Origin: Massilia pinisoli
GTDB taxonomy: Bacteria > Pseudomonadota > Gammaproteobacteria > Burkholderiales > Burkholderiaceae_D
Length of the DNA: 64,000 bases
Direction of reading: 5' to 3'
Assembly (NCBI RefSeq): GCF_024753285.1
Contig: NZ_JANUGW010000013.1
Span: 110,612-174,611, forward strand
Positions 17,559-25,276 of this stretch are shown here, piece after piece (within the stretch, counting starts at the first letter, position 1; each line of letters starts with the position of its first letter). The translations under genes were made by a program, and so were the position numbers. A model generated the notes under the pieces. That model was given only the letters and a program-made list of their open reading frames with translations. It did not search any database and was not told the origin of the DNA.

Positions 17559-18008
17559 GTGTCCATGATTCCAACCACCAACGATTCCAGTTTCCAGATC
17601 AGCACGGACCGGACGCGGCTCGATATCGCGATGATCTACCGCTTCCTCAGCGAGCAATCGACCTGGGCCGTGGGCATCTCGCGTACCGTGGTCGAGCGCT
17701 CGATCGAGAATTCGCTGTGCTTCGGCGGCTATCTCGACGGCCGCCAGATCGCGTTCGCGCGGGTCGTCACCGACTATGCCACCGTGGCCCACCTGGAGGA
17801 CGTGTTCGTCGTGCCGGAGTACCGCGGACGCGGCTACGCCAAACAACTGATCCGCATCGTGATGGAGCATCCGAGCCTGCAGCGGCTGCGGCGTTTCACG
17901 CTCAACACGGGCGATGCGCACAGCCTGTTCGCCCGGTTCGGCTTCGCGCCATCGCAACGTCCCGACAGCCTGATGGAGCGCTACTACCCGAACATCTATC
18001 TTTCCTGA
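17559..18008 (+). CDS. GNAT-family N-acetyltransferase
   Basis: About 149 residues with the GNAT core: DVFVVPEYRGRGYAKQLI holds the acetyl-CoA loop (RGRGYA), followed by RFTLNTGDAHSLFARFGF. Small single-domain acetyltransferases of this shape are widespread and the acceptor is unknown. The start is uncertain: GTG 17559 or ATG 17565, neither with a clear Shine-Dalgarno. A GC hairpin (17509-17523) followed by a T7 run lies just upstream and may end the previous transcript. Confidence 0.8.
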   Translation: MSMIPTTNDSSFQISTDRTRLDIAMIYRFLSEQSTWAVGISRTVVERSIENSLCFGGYLDGRQIAFARVVTDYATVAHLEDVFVVPEYRGRGYAKQLIRIVMEHPSLQRLRRFTLNTGDAHSLFARFGFAPSQRPDSLMERYYPNIYLS

Positions 18009-18091
18009 GCCGACTCAACACGGCGACAGTCCTCTACAATCAGTCTTACGATCGGTCTGTCCGTGCAATGTTGAAGTTGGGAAGGAAATCA

Positions 18092-19309
18092 ATGTTTCGG
18101 TACGTGCTGCGTCTTCTGCTGGCCGTGTTGCTGCTGGCCGGCGCGCCTTGGTGCGCCGCTGCCGACGCGCCACCGCCCAAGGGAACTCTCGTCATCATCG
18201 GCGGCAATTTGCGCCCCGCGAATGCGCCCGTGTGGGAGCGCATCGTCCAGCTTGCGGGCGGCAAGGGCGCGCGCATCGCCGTGTTCGCGTCCGCCTCCGG
18301 CACGCCGGAACGGTCCGGCAAGAGTCTCGTCGAGCGCCTCAACAGCTATGGCGCGAAGGCGTTCTTCGTGCCCGTCGCGGTGAAACTGTCCGGCAGCGAT
18401 TATCAGGCGGCGGCCGACGACCCTGGCCTGGCCGAGGCCGTGCGCGGCGCGGGCGGCGCCTTCTTCGCCGGCGGCGACCAGAGCCGCATCACGCGCGCGC
18501 TGCGCCACGAGGACGGCAGCAATACCCGCGTGCTCGATGCGTTGTGGGACATGTACCGGCGCGGCGGCATGATCGCAGGCTCCAGCGCCGGCGCCGCCAT
18601 CATGAGCAGCACGATGTTCGGCCGGCCCAAGGCCGTGCTGGCCACGCTCAAGCTGGGCGTGGAAGAAGGGGAGGAGATCACGGATGGGCTTGGCTTCGTC
18701 GGCGACGATGTGTTCGTCGACCAGCACCTGCTCGTGCGCGGCCGCTTCGCGCGCATGCTGCCCGCGATGCTCAAGAAAGGCTACAAGCTGGGCCTCGGTA
18801 TCGACGAGGACACGGCCATGGTCGTGCTGCCCAACCGCGACGTCGAAGTGATCGGCTACAAGGGCGCACTCGTGCTCGACCTGTCGAATGCCACCGTGCA
18901 CGAAGGCGCATTCAACGTGACGAACGTGCAAGTCAGCTATCTCGACAATGGCGACCACTTCAACATCGTCACGCGCGAATGCATACCGTCCGACGACAAG
19001 GCCGACAACAAGCTCGACCCGTCGCGACCTTACTACCGCGAGCCTCTGTTCACGGCCGACATCCTCGGCAACACGACCGTCGTCGACCTGATGAGCAAGC
19101 TGATCGACAGCGACCAGCCGGACGCCATCGGCATCACGCTGGGCAGCCCGAACGGCGTCCAGCCCGACCTCGGCTTCGAATTCCGCTTCACGCGCACGGA
19201 GGACAGCGTCGGCTACCAGTCGTCGTCGATGGAGTCCTATTCGATCTACAACGTGCGCATGGACATCCGGCCGATTCTCATCCGGCGTCCGCTGTATCAG
19301 TACAAATAG
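18092..19309 (+). CDS. Exported cyanophycinase-type S51 peptidase
   Basis: 405 residues. A signal peptide spans about 1-24. FFAGGDQSRI (124-133) and the nucleophile elbow AGSSAGAA (Ser165) are the S51 cyanophycinase hallmarks. Such enzymes cut the storage polymer cyanophycin (multi-L-arginyl-poly-L-aspartate) into dipeptides; exported forms let non-producers use external cyanophycin. A C-terminal domain of about 120 residues follows the core. AAGGAAA lies before ATG 18092, so the longer in-frame start at 18068 is less likely. No cyanophycin synthetase is in the window. Confidence 0.85.
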   Translation: MFRYVLRLLLAVLLLAGAPWCAAADAPPPKGTLVIIGGNLRPANAPVWERIVQLAGGKGARIAVFASASGTPERSGKSLVERLNSYGAKAFFVPVAVKLSGSDYQAAADDPGLAEAVRGAGGAFFAGGDQSRITRALRHEDGSNTRVLDALWDMYRRGGMIAGSSAGAAIMSSTMFGRPKAVLATLKLGVEEGEEITDGLGFVGDDVFVDQHLLVRGRFARMLPAMLKKGYKLGLGIDEDTAMVVLPNRDVEVIGYKGALVLDLSNATVHEGAFNVTNVQVSYLDNGDHFNIVTRECIPSDDKADNKLDPSRPYYREPLFTADILGNTTVVDLMSKLIDSDQPDAIGITLGSPNGVQPDLGFEFRFTRTEDSVGYQSSSMESYSIYNVRMDIRPILIRRPLYQYK

Positions 19310-19373
19310 CGTCGCGCGGGGACGTGAATCGCCTGCGTGCCTGCGCGACCGTCCACCGGGATGAACATTGTGC

Positions 19374-19661
19374 TCATGCGAGCAGGAATTCCAGCCGGGG
19401 ATCGACCTTGCCGGGTTTGATCTCGAGGACCTCGGCCTGGACGATGCCGTGGGCGACGAACGGATCGGCATCGATCCGCGCTTGCAGCTCTGCCAGCGAT
19501 TCGCCGTGCGCCACGATCGCGCCGCCCAGGTTCGGCTGCAGGCTGCCCACGACGAGGAACACGCCGTCGTCGAGGCCGCGCTTGATCCAGGCATTGTGAT
19601 CCTGCATGAAGTCGCTGGCCTTGCTCTTGTTTTCCGCAAATTTCAGAAGCACCACGTACAT
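19374..19661 (-). CDS. YciI-family protein
   Basis: 95 residues with the ferredoxin-like fold of YciI: MYVVLLKFAENKSKA, a conserved His in QDHNAW and an Asp region in DPFVAHGI. Members are small dimeric proteins with a putative His-Asp catalytic pair, some fused to dehalogenases; a biological role is unassigned. ATG 19661 begins the conserved strand. Convergent with the cyanophycinase gene. Confidence 0.85.
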   Translation of the reverse strand: MYVVLLKFAENKSKASDFMQDHNAWIKRGLDDGVFLVVGSLQPNLGGAIVAHGESLAELQARIDADPFVAHGIVQAEVLEIKPGKVDPRLEFLLA

Positions 19662-19735
19662 TGGACACCCCGATCGATTCGTCAAAACGCTTATTGTAAT
19701 GATGAGACCGCCGATCGATCTCTCCAAAAATCACG

Positions 19736-20698
19736 TCAGGACAGCACCTGTTCGCTGCGCTCGCGGCGATACCGTCCCGGCGGCGCCAGGCCGTGCGCGC
19801 GGAAATGTCGCCGTAGCGATTCGGCCGAGCCGAGCCCGGCCAAGTCCGCGATCGCGTCGATGGCCAGCTTGGGCCGCGATTCCAGCAATTGCGCGGCCAG
19901 CGCGACGCGCTCGCGCACGAGCCAGGCGAGCGGTGCGAGCCCCGTCCTCTCCTTGAACTTGCGCTGGAACGTGCGCGTGCCGAGGCGTGCGTCGGCCGCC
20001 ATCGAAGCGACCGTGTGACCGACGCGGATGTTCTCGCGCACTTGGTCCATCAGGCGGGCGATCGTGTCCGTGCCGGCATCGGGAAGGGGACGTGCGACGA
20101 GCTGCGCCTGGTCGCCGTCGCGATGCGCGGGGATCACGAGGCGCTGCGCGACCTTGTTGGCGACCTCGGCGCCGAAGTCGGACCGCACGAGGTGCAGCAG
20201 CATGTCGAGGCCGGCCGCGGACCCGGCCGACGTGACGATGCCATCCGCTTCGACGTACAGCGCGGACGGATCGATGCCGATGCGGGGAAAGCGCGTGCGC
20301 AGATCGTCCAGGTAGCGCCAGTGCGTCGTCGCCTGGCGGCCGTCGAGCAGGCCGGCGTAGGCGAGCACGTACGCGCCCGAGCAGATCGAGCAGATGCGCG
20401 CCCCGCGCGTGTGTGCGGCGCGCAGCGCGTCGACGAGGGCGGCCGGCGGCGCTTCGGTCCGGTCGCGCCAGCCGGGGATGACGATCGTGTCGGCGTGCGC
20501 GAGCGCGTCGAGCCCGTGCGGCACGTGCACCGTGAGCCCGCCCATGGCGCGCAGCGGGCCGGGCTCGATGGCACACACGGCGTGGCTGTACCAGCGCACG
20601 CCCAGTTCCGGGCGCTCCAGGGCGAACAGCTCGATGGCACAGCCGAATTCGAAGGTGCACAGGCCGTCGTAGGCGACGATGGCGACATGATGGGACAT
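19736..20698 (-). CDS. ftrA: FtrA-like AraC-family regulator with DJ-1/PfpI domain
   Basis: 320 residues. The N-terminal GATase1/DJ-1-like domain (about 5-180) has the nucleophile-type Cys106 in SICSGAYVLA. The C-terminal AraC HTH domain (about 215-312) has TRTFQRKFKERTGL and SAESLRRHFRAHG. This GlxA/FtrA architecture commonly regulates a neighbouring rhodanese gene, which is exactly what lies divergently 88 bp away. The inducer is unknown. The symbol is assigned from architecture and neighbour. Confidence 0.8.
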   Translation of the reverse strand: MSHHVAIVAYDGLCTFEFGCAIELFALERPELGVRWYSHAVCAIEPGPLRAMGGLTVHVPHGLDALAHADTIVIPGWRDRTEAPPAALVDALRAAHTRGARICSICSGAYVLAYAGLLDGRQATTHWRYLDDLRTRFPRIGIDPSALYVEADGIVTSAGSAAGLDMLLHLVRSDFGAEVANKVAQRLVIPAHRDGDQAQLVARPLPDAGTDTIARLMDQVRENIRVGHTVASMAADARLGTRTFQRKFKERTGLAPLAWLVRERVALAAQLLESRPKLAIDAIADLAGLGSAESLRRHFRAHGLAPPGRYRRERSEQVLS

Positions 20699-20786
20699 GG
20701 CGCGATCTTACCAATTTCTGTCACGCAAGGCACTGCCGGGGCGGCGCCGCCGCTGCGACACTGGCGTCTCACTGAAAGGAGAACAT

Positions 20787-21191
20787 ATGACGTCATCCGT
20801 AGCCGCCATCGCCGCCGCTTCCAGCGACCGCGCCATCGCCCACTTCGGCACCGCCTTCGAATTCGAGACGGATTGCTGGGACGTGCACGACGCCATCACC
20901 GGCGGTCGCCAGGATTTCGTCCTGTTCGACGCGCGCAGCCCCGACTTGTATGCGCGCGGCCATGTACCGCAGGCGATCAGCATGCCGCATGGGAAGATCG
21001 TCGAGGCAAAATTGCGCGACTATCCGACGGACACCTTGTTCGTCGTCTATTGCGCGGGCCCGCATTGCAACGGCGCGCACCGCGCGGCGTACCGGCTCGC
21101 GAAGCTGGGGCGTCCGGTGAAGCTGATGATCGGCGGCATCACGGGCTGGATCGACGAAGGCTTCGAACTGGCTCGTGGCAGTGGCGATTGA
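20787..21191 (+). CDS. Rhodanese-domain sulfurtransferase
   Basis: 134 residues with a single rhodanese domain. FDARSPDLYARGHVPQAI leads to active-site Cys89 in YCAGPHCNGAHRAA. The loop contains a second Cys at 93, so a disulfide or persulfide relay is possible. Such proteins transfer sulfur from thiosulfate or persulfides. AAAGGAG sits 6 bp before the ATG. Divergent from the FtrA-like regulator, which probably controls it. Confidence 0.88.
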   Translation: MTSSVAAIAAASSDRAIAHFGTAFEFETDCWDVHDAITGGRQDFVLFDARSPDLYARGHVPQAISMPHGKIVEAKLRDYPTDTLFVVYCAGPHCNGAHRAAYRLAKLGRPVKLMIGGITGWIDEGFELARGSGD

Positions 21192-21220
21192 TTGTCAGAA
21201 AACAAAACCTGCGCTAGATT
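21192..21220 (+). promoter_or_regulatory. Sigma70-like promoter for the 21251 gene
   Basis: TTGTCA (21192-21197), a 17-bp spacer and TAGATT (21215-21220) start immediately after the rhodanese stop codon. Confidence 0.5.
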
Positions 21221-21250
21221 GCACGTTTTATATCCCGCGCAGGTGCAAGC

Positions 21251-21919
21251 ATGCATTTCGAGGTTCCGAAGTCGAAGAAGCTGAAGGAGTTCGGCGGCGA
21301 GTACGTGATGATCGTCATCAGTATCCTCACCGCCCTGGCGCTCGAACACGCCGTGCAAGCCGTTCACCACAGGCAGCTCGCGCACGAAGCGGGCGAGCGG
21401 ATCGAGGCCGAACTGCACCTCAATGCGAAGGACGTCAGCGACGTGCTCGAGCGTAATGAGCGCGACCTGAAGGAGATCCAGCGGGTCCGCGCCGAGCTGC
21501 TGAAGGGCATCCAGGGCAAGGTGCCCGACGCCGAGCTGATGGCGCACTTCAAGTCCGACTGGAAGGCCGGTCTCACGCTCGGCATCAAGGTGCCCACGCT
21601 CCGCCACGAGGCGTGGGACGCCGCCGTCGCCAACCAGGCCGTGACGTGGATGCCGGACGCGCAGCTGCAGCGCTACGTGACCGCGTATGCGGACATGCGC
21701 GACGTGCAGACCCTGATGATGGGGGGCGGCTCGACCTTCGTCGATGGCCCGCGCCTGATGGACACGTTGAGCGACCTGGACACGGGCACGGCGACGCCGC
21801 ACCAGATGCTCAAGACCTTGTCCCAGCTGCGCAGCGCCTACGGCAGCGTCGACGGCAACCTGCACGGTTTGCTGAAGAGCCTGCCGAAGGCGGGCGCGGT
21901 CCTGGCCGATGCCCATTGA
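21251..21919 (+). CDS. Uncharacterised single-pass membrane protein
   Basis: 222 residues. A basic N-terminus (KSKKLKEFGGEY) precedes one hydrophobic helix (VMIVISILTALALEHAV, about 19-35), then a long alpha-helical region rich in Glu, Arg and Leu (about 36-110) with coiled-coil character, and a second helical half. Many bacterial proteins start FxxxKxKxxxxEFxxEFxMIVIsIL with no known role. The topology suggests cytoplasmic N-terminus and periplasmic body. It precedes the M64 peptidase gene by 13 bp and is likely co-transcribed with it. Confidence 0.65.
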   Translation: MHFEVPKSKKLKEFGGEYVMIVISILTALALEHAVQAVHHRQLAHEAGERIEAELHLNAKDVSDVLERNERDLKEIQRVRAELLKGIQGKVPDAELMAHFKSDWKAGLTLGIKVPTLRHEAWDAAVANQAVTWMPDAQLQRYVTAYADMRDVQTLMMGGGSTFVDGPRLMDTLSDLDTGTATPHQMLKTLSQLRSAYGSVDGNLHGLLKSLPKAGAVLADAH

Positions 21920-21932
21920 CGACGGAGCGAGC

Positions 21933-23351
21933 ATGATCCGATCACTATTCCCCCTGCTGGCCGCCTGGGCCTTCCCCGCGCTGGCGCTGGCCCAGGCAAC
22001 CCAGCCGGCCACCGTCCGCCTCGACTACATCCACAGCGGCAATGCGCTGTCCGAACAGTACGCCATCGAGCGCGTCCTGATCGAACCGCTGCCGTGGCCG
22101 GGCGACATGGCGCGGCCGTTCGACGACACGAACCGCGGCAACAACCGCGTCGAGGTGGCCGATGCGAAGACGGGCGACTTGCTGTATTCACGCGACTTTT
22201 CCACCGTGTTCGGCGAGTGGAAGACGACGGAGGAGGCGAACAAACTCAGCCGCGGATTCCACGAGTCCGTGCGCTTCCCGAAGCCCGACCGGCCCGTGCG
22301 CGTGCGCATCCTGAAGCGCGACGAGCGCAACCAGTTCTCGGTCGCGTGGAGCGTCGACGTCGACACGGACGCGCAGGACGTCGTGCGCGCGCAAGGACCG
22401 GCGCCGGCGCAGCCGATCCCGATCCGTGTCAGTGGGCCGTCGCCGCGCAAGGTCGACCTGCTCGTGCTGGGCGATGGCTATACGCGGGCCGAGATGCCGA
22501 AATTCGAAGCCGACGTGCGCCGCCTCGCGCAGCATTTGTTCGAGGTGTCGCCGTTCAAGGAGCGCGCGAACGATTTCAATGTGTGGGCACTGGCCGTGCC
22601 GACGCCGGAATCGGGCGTGTCGCGGCCGTCGACCGGCGTGCACCACGCGTCCGCGCTCGGGACGCGCTACGACATCTTCGGCAGCGAGCGCTACGTGCTG
22701 ACGCTCGACAATCGTGCGCTGCGCGACATCGCCCAGTACGCGCCGTACGAATTCATCGAGATCCTCGTCAACAACGACACGTATGGCGGCGGCGGGATCT
22801 TCGGCCAGTTCAGCACGGCCGCGGCAGGCAACGACTGGGCGAACTACCTGTTCGTGCACGAGTTCGGCCACCACTTCGCGGGGCTGGCCGACGAGTACTA
22901 CACGTCGCCCGTCGCGTATCAATCCAGCGGCGCGCGCATGGAGCCGTGGGAGCCGAACGTGACGGCGTTGCGCGACCCGGCCCACCTGAAATGGAAGCAT
23001 TACGTGAAGGCCGGCACGCCGCTGCCGACGCCGTGGCCCAAGGCCGAGTACGAAGCCTATTCGCGCGAGTACCAGAAGAAACGTGCGGCGCTGCGGGCCG
23101 CGAACCGGCCGGAGTCGGAGATGAGCGCGTTGTTCCGCGAAGACCTGGCGCACACGAAAGCCTTGTTCGCGCAGGCCCCCTACCGCAAGGCGATCGGCGC
23201 GTTCGAGGGCGCGAACTACGAGGCGACGGGCTATTACCGCCCAGCCATGCAGTGCATCATGTTCGACCGCAGCGAGCAGTTCTGTCCCGTCTGCCAGGAC
23301 GGCATCAGCGACATCATCGACCTGTACGCGGGCCATCCGGCCAAGAAATAG
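21933..23351 (+). CDS. Secreted M64-family (IgA-peptidase-like) metallopeptidase
   Basis: 472 residues with a signal peptide (cleavage near LALAQ, about residue 20). An N-terminal beta domain (about 25-150) precedes the M64 catalytic domain (about 160-460). The zinc motif HEFGHHFAGLADE (309-321) is intact. FCPVCQDGI near the C-terminus is also seen in this family. M64 enzymes are named after a Clostridium IgA peptidase, but environmental homologues have unknown substrates. ATG 21933 is chosen over 21909 because GGAG lies 5 bp upstream and a clean signal peptide starts there. Confidence 0.88.
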   Translation: MIRSLFPLLAAWAFPALALAQATQPATVRLDYIHSGNALSEQYAIERVLIEPLPWPGDMARPFDDTNRGNNRVEVADAKTGDLLYSRDFSTVFGEWKTTEEANKLSRGFHESVRFPKPDRPVRVRILKRDERNQFSVAWSVDVDTDAQDVVRAQGPAPAQPIPIRVSGPSPRKVDLLVLGDGYTRAEMPKFEADVRRLAQHLFEVSPFKERANDFNVWALAVPTPESGVSRPSTGVHHASALGTRYDIFGSERYVLTLDNRALRDIAQYAPYEFIEILVNNDTYGGGGIFGQFSTAAAGNDWANYLFVHEFGHHFAGLADEYYTSPVAYQSSGARMEPWEPNVTALRDPAHLKWKHYVKAGTPLPTPWPKAEYEAYSREYQKKRAALRAANRPESEMSALFREDLAHTKALFAQAPYRKAIGAFEGANYEATGYYRPAMQCIMFDRSEQFCPVCQDGISDIIDLYAGHPAKK

Positions 23352-23413
23352 CGCCTGCGCAAAGCCGCCCTGGGTGCGCTCCCGAACAGAGCCGCCCGGG
23401 CGGCGCTCCTATC

Positions 23414-23446
23414 CTCGTTTCGATCTGTCACCACCTATGAAACGAG
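23414..23446 (+). promoter_or_regulatory. Inverted repeat in the 5' leader of the 23453 gene
   Basis: CTCGTTTC (23414-23421) and GAAACGAG (23439-23446) form a perfect 8-bp stem with a 17-nt loop, ending 6 bp before ATG 23453. The only purine-rich ribosome site (GAG) is in the 3' arm, so the hairpin could mask it. An operator role is equally possible. Confidence 0.35.
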
Positions 23447-23452
23447 ATCATC

Positions 23453-23974
23453 ATGAACACATTCCTTTCTGCGCTCGCGTGTGCCCTGCTGGCGTCGTCG
23501 GCCTGGGCTCAGACCACTGCGGACACACCGCCGATCGGCCAGGCCGTGTCCGGCCATAACACGACGGCCGCCGGCGTATCCGGCACGGGCTTGCGCACGG
23601 ACGGCTCCGCGAGCACGCGCTCGAAACATGGCGACACGGGTCGGCAGGCGGCCGGCGTCGATACGTCGGGCAAGGTCGTCGACAAGAGCACGGCGGTGAT
23701 CAATCCGGCGCCCGGCAACGCGGACGACGTGAACGCCCAGGCCACCAACACGACGGCGCCGAACAGCAAGGACAAGCAAGCGGCTGCCACGGGCGGACGC
23801 GGCGAAGTCGGCACGAAGGCCGAGAGCGACATCATGCATGCCAACGCGCGGGCCGTGAAGGAGCCGCCGGGCAGTCGCCTCAAGACAGAGGCCGCGGTGA
23901 AGGCGAGCAAGAAAAAACATGCCGAGTCACGGCGCAAGGGCGCGGAGAAGGCGGCCGCACGGTCCGGTTCGTGA
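23453..23974 (+). CDS. Small secreted polar/basic protein, unknown function
   Basis: 173 residues. A signal peptide (MNTFLSALACALLASSAWAQ) is followed by a Gly/Ser/Thr/Asn/Ala-rich, apparently disordered chain and a strongly basic C-terminus (KASKKKHAESRRKGAEKAAAR, about 147-170). No catalytic domain can be seen. It resembles nothing I can name. It sits next to another low-complexity exported protein of similar build, and the pair may be envelope or stress proteins. Confidence 0.6.
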   Translation: MNTFLSALACALLASSAWAQTTADTPPIGQAVSGHNTTAAGVSGTGLRTDGSASTRSKHGDTGRQAAGVDTSGKVVDKSTAVINPAPGNADDVNAQATNTTAPNSKDKQAAATGGRGEVGTKAESDIMHANARAVKEPPGSRLKTEAAVKASKKKHAESRRKGAEKAAARSGS

Positions 23975-24134
23975 CGCCTGAAAAATCTGGTCACAATTTG
24001 GATGATGGCCGGTATGTACTGCGTGCGCTGGCGAACAGAGACGAACGGGCACGAGGCCTATTCTGAAGGCTCGAGTTAACAAAAACACACGGCGCCTTCG
24101 CGCGCCTCCTCACCATAGTCACTTCAGGAGAATC

Positions 24135-24692
24135 ATGATGAATAAACTGCTCGCCACCCTGATCGCCGGCCTGTTCGCCACCTCGGTCTATGCCCAGACC
24201 GCCGCCCAGAGCACCACGACGGCACCGGCCACCCCGGTCACGACCACCGTACCGGCCACGACCACGGCGATGGGCCAGAGCGGCGCGGCCGGCATGACGT
24301 CGACCGGCGACGCGAAGGCCGACAAGAAGATCAACAAGGCGGACGAGAAGGAAGCCAAGGAGGTCTCGAAGCAGGACGAGAAGATCAGCAAGGCCACCAG
24401 CAAGGCCAACGAGAAGAAGGCGAAGGCTCAGGCAAAGGCCGAGAAGAAGATCGCGAAAGCGAACGAGAAGGTCGCCAAGGCTGATCCGGAAGACAAGACC
24501 AAGGCTGAAGCCAAGGCCGAGGAAAAGACCGCCAAGGCCGACTACGACGCCCAGAAGACCATGATCAAGGCCGATGAAAAGGCGCAGAAGAAGATCGTGG
24601 ACGCCAACGCAGACAAGGCCAAGGCCCACGCCAAGGCTGGCGAGAAACGCGCCGAAGCCGCGGCTGAAGCCAAGAAGGATGCCGCCAAGTAA
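24135..24692 (+). CDS. Lys/Ala/Glu-rich secreted coiled-coil-like protein
   Basis: 185 residues. A signal peptide (cleavage near VYAQ, about 21) is followed by a Thr/Pro/Ala segment (22-45) and then about 130 residues made almost only of K, A, E and D in repeats such as KADEK, KANEK and KAEKK. This predicts one long charged helix. Function unknown; it could be an envelope spacer or stress protein. CAGGAG precedes the start, and ATG 24138 is an alternative. A strong terminator follows. Confidence 0.65.
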   Translation: MMNKLLATLIAGLFATSVYAQTAAQSTTTAPATPVTTTVPATTTAMGQSGAAGMTSTGDAKADKKINKADEKEAKEVSKQDEKISKATSKANEKKAKAQAKAEKKIAKANEKVAKADPEDKTKAEAKAEEKTAKADYDAQKTMIKADEKAQKKIVDANADKAKAHAKAGEKRAEAAAEAKKDAAK

Positions 24693-24734
24693 TCCCGGCA
24701 TCGTCGACGGACGGGGAGGCCCGTCCTCACCACG

Positions 24735-24760
24735 AAAAACGGACCTGCGGGTCCGTTTTT
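24735..24760 (+). terminator. Intrinsic terminator after the 24135 gene
   Basis: ACGGACC-TGCG-GGTCCGT stem flanked by A5 and T5 (AAAAACGGACC / GGTCCGTTTTT), 43 bp after the stop codon. Confidence 0.85.
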
Positions 24761-25276
24761 CGTTTGGTACATGCATATAAAGACAAAGTTTATTTCTCAG
24801 GTTTGCCGTGCATATAAATCAAGTTTGGCATGCATATAAATCGCGTTTAGCTGTTGATTTTTCTCAGGTTTTTTCCTCATTGTTGTTTTTGCGAACATTA
24901 AAAAACGGTAATGTTGCGCGTCTTGTATGCGTATCTGTGTCTGCGTACACTCGATCGCTCAACACTTTATTACATTTCATTACAAATTCCATCGGAGGAA
25001 TTGGACGATGCAACCTCGCCAGTCTTATCCGCATCGGTTTGTCCTCCACGCTGCGCGCGCGCACGAGCGATTGCGCCCGCGCTGATCCACCACTTCACAG
25101 AATCGACTGATTCCGCCGCGGCAACGCAGGACGGAGTTTGCAAGGCATTCGAGCGCCAGGACGCGTCACGTCCGTCGCTGGGATAGGTCGCCGGTGCAGG
25201 CCACAAGCCTGGCGGGCGGTCGCTGGATAGCCCGATACGGGCGCGTTTCTAAAAAAACCTTTATGAAGGAAAAATA
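24761..25276. other. AT-rich intergenic island with three TGCATATAAA direct repeats
   Basis: A gap of about 500 bp whose first 240 bp are much richer in A+T than the surroundings. TGCATATAAA occurs at 24772-24781, 24809-24818 and 24831-24840 (37 and 22 bp apart); the last two extend to TGCATATAAATC. TTTCTCAGGTTT occurs at 24793-24804 and again at 24859-24870. The repeats could be protein-binding sites (H-NS-like or a dedicated regulator) or decayed mobile DNA. A short ORF with a strong ribosome site lies at 25008. The rest shows no recognisable gene. Confidence 0.5.
25008..25085 (+). CDS. Candidate 25-residue leader peptide / small ORF
   Basis: ATG 25008 follows CGGAGGAA (GGAGGA at 24994-24999, 8-nt spacing), the best ribosome site in this stretch. 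The frame is MQPRQSYPHRFVLHAARAHE then RLRPR and a stop. It is Arg/His-rich with no membrane segment. It lies 191 bp upstream of the EXORDIUM-like gene and could be a regulatory leader peptide or an independent small protein. No homologue is known to me, so reality rests only on the ribosome site. Confidence 0.3.
   Translation: MQPRQSYPHRFVLHAARAHERLRPR

Noticed and set aside
24772..24840. CRISPR-like array formed by TGCATATAAA repeats
   Set aside because: Only three 10-bp copies with uneven spacing and no cas genes; too short for a CRISPR repeat.
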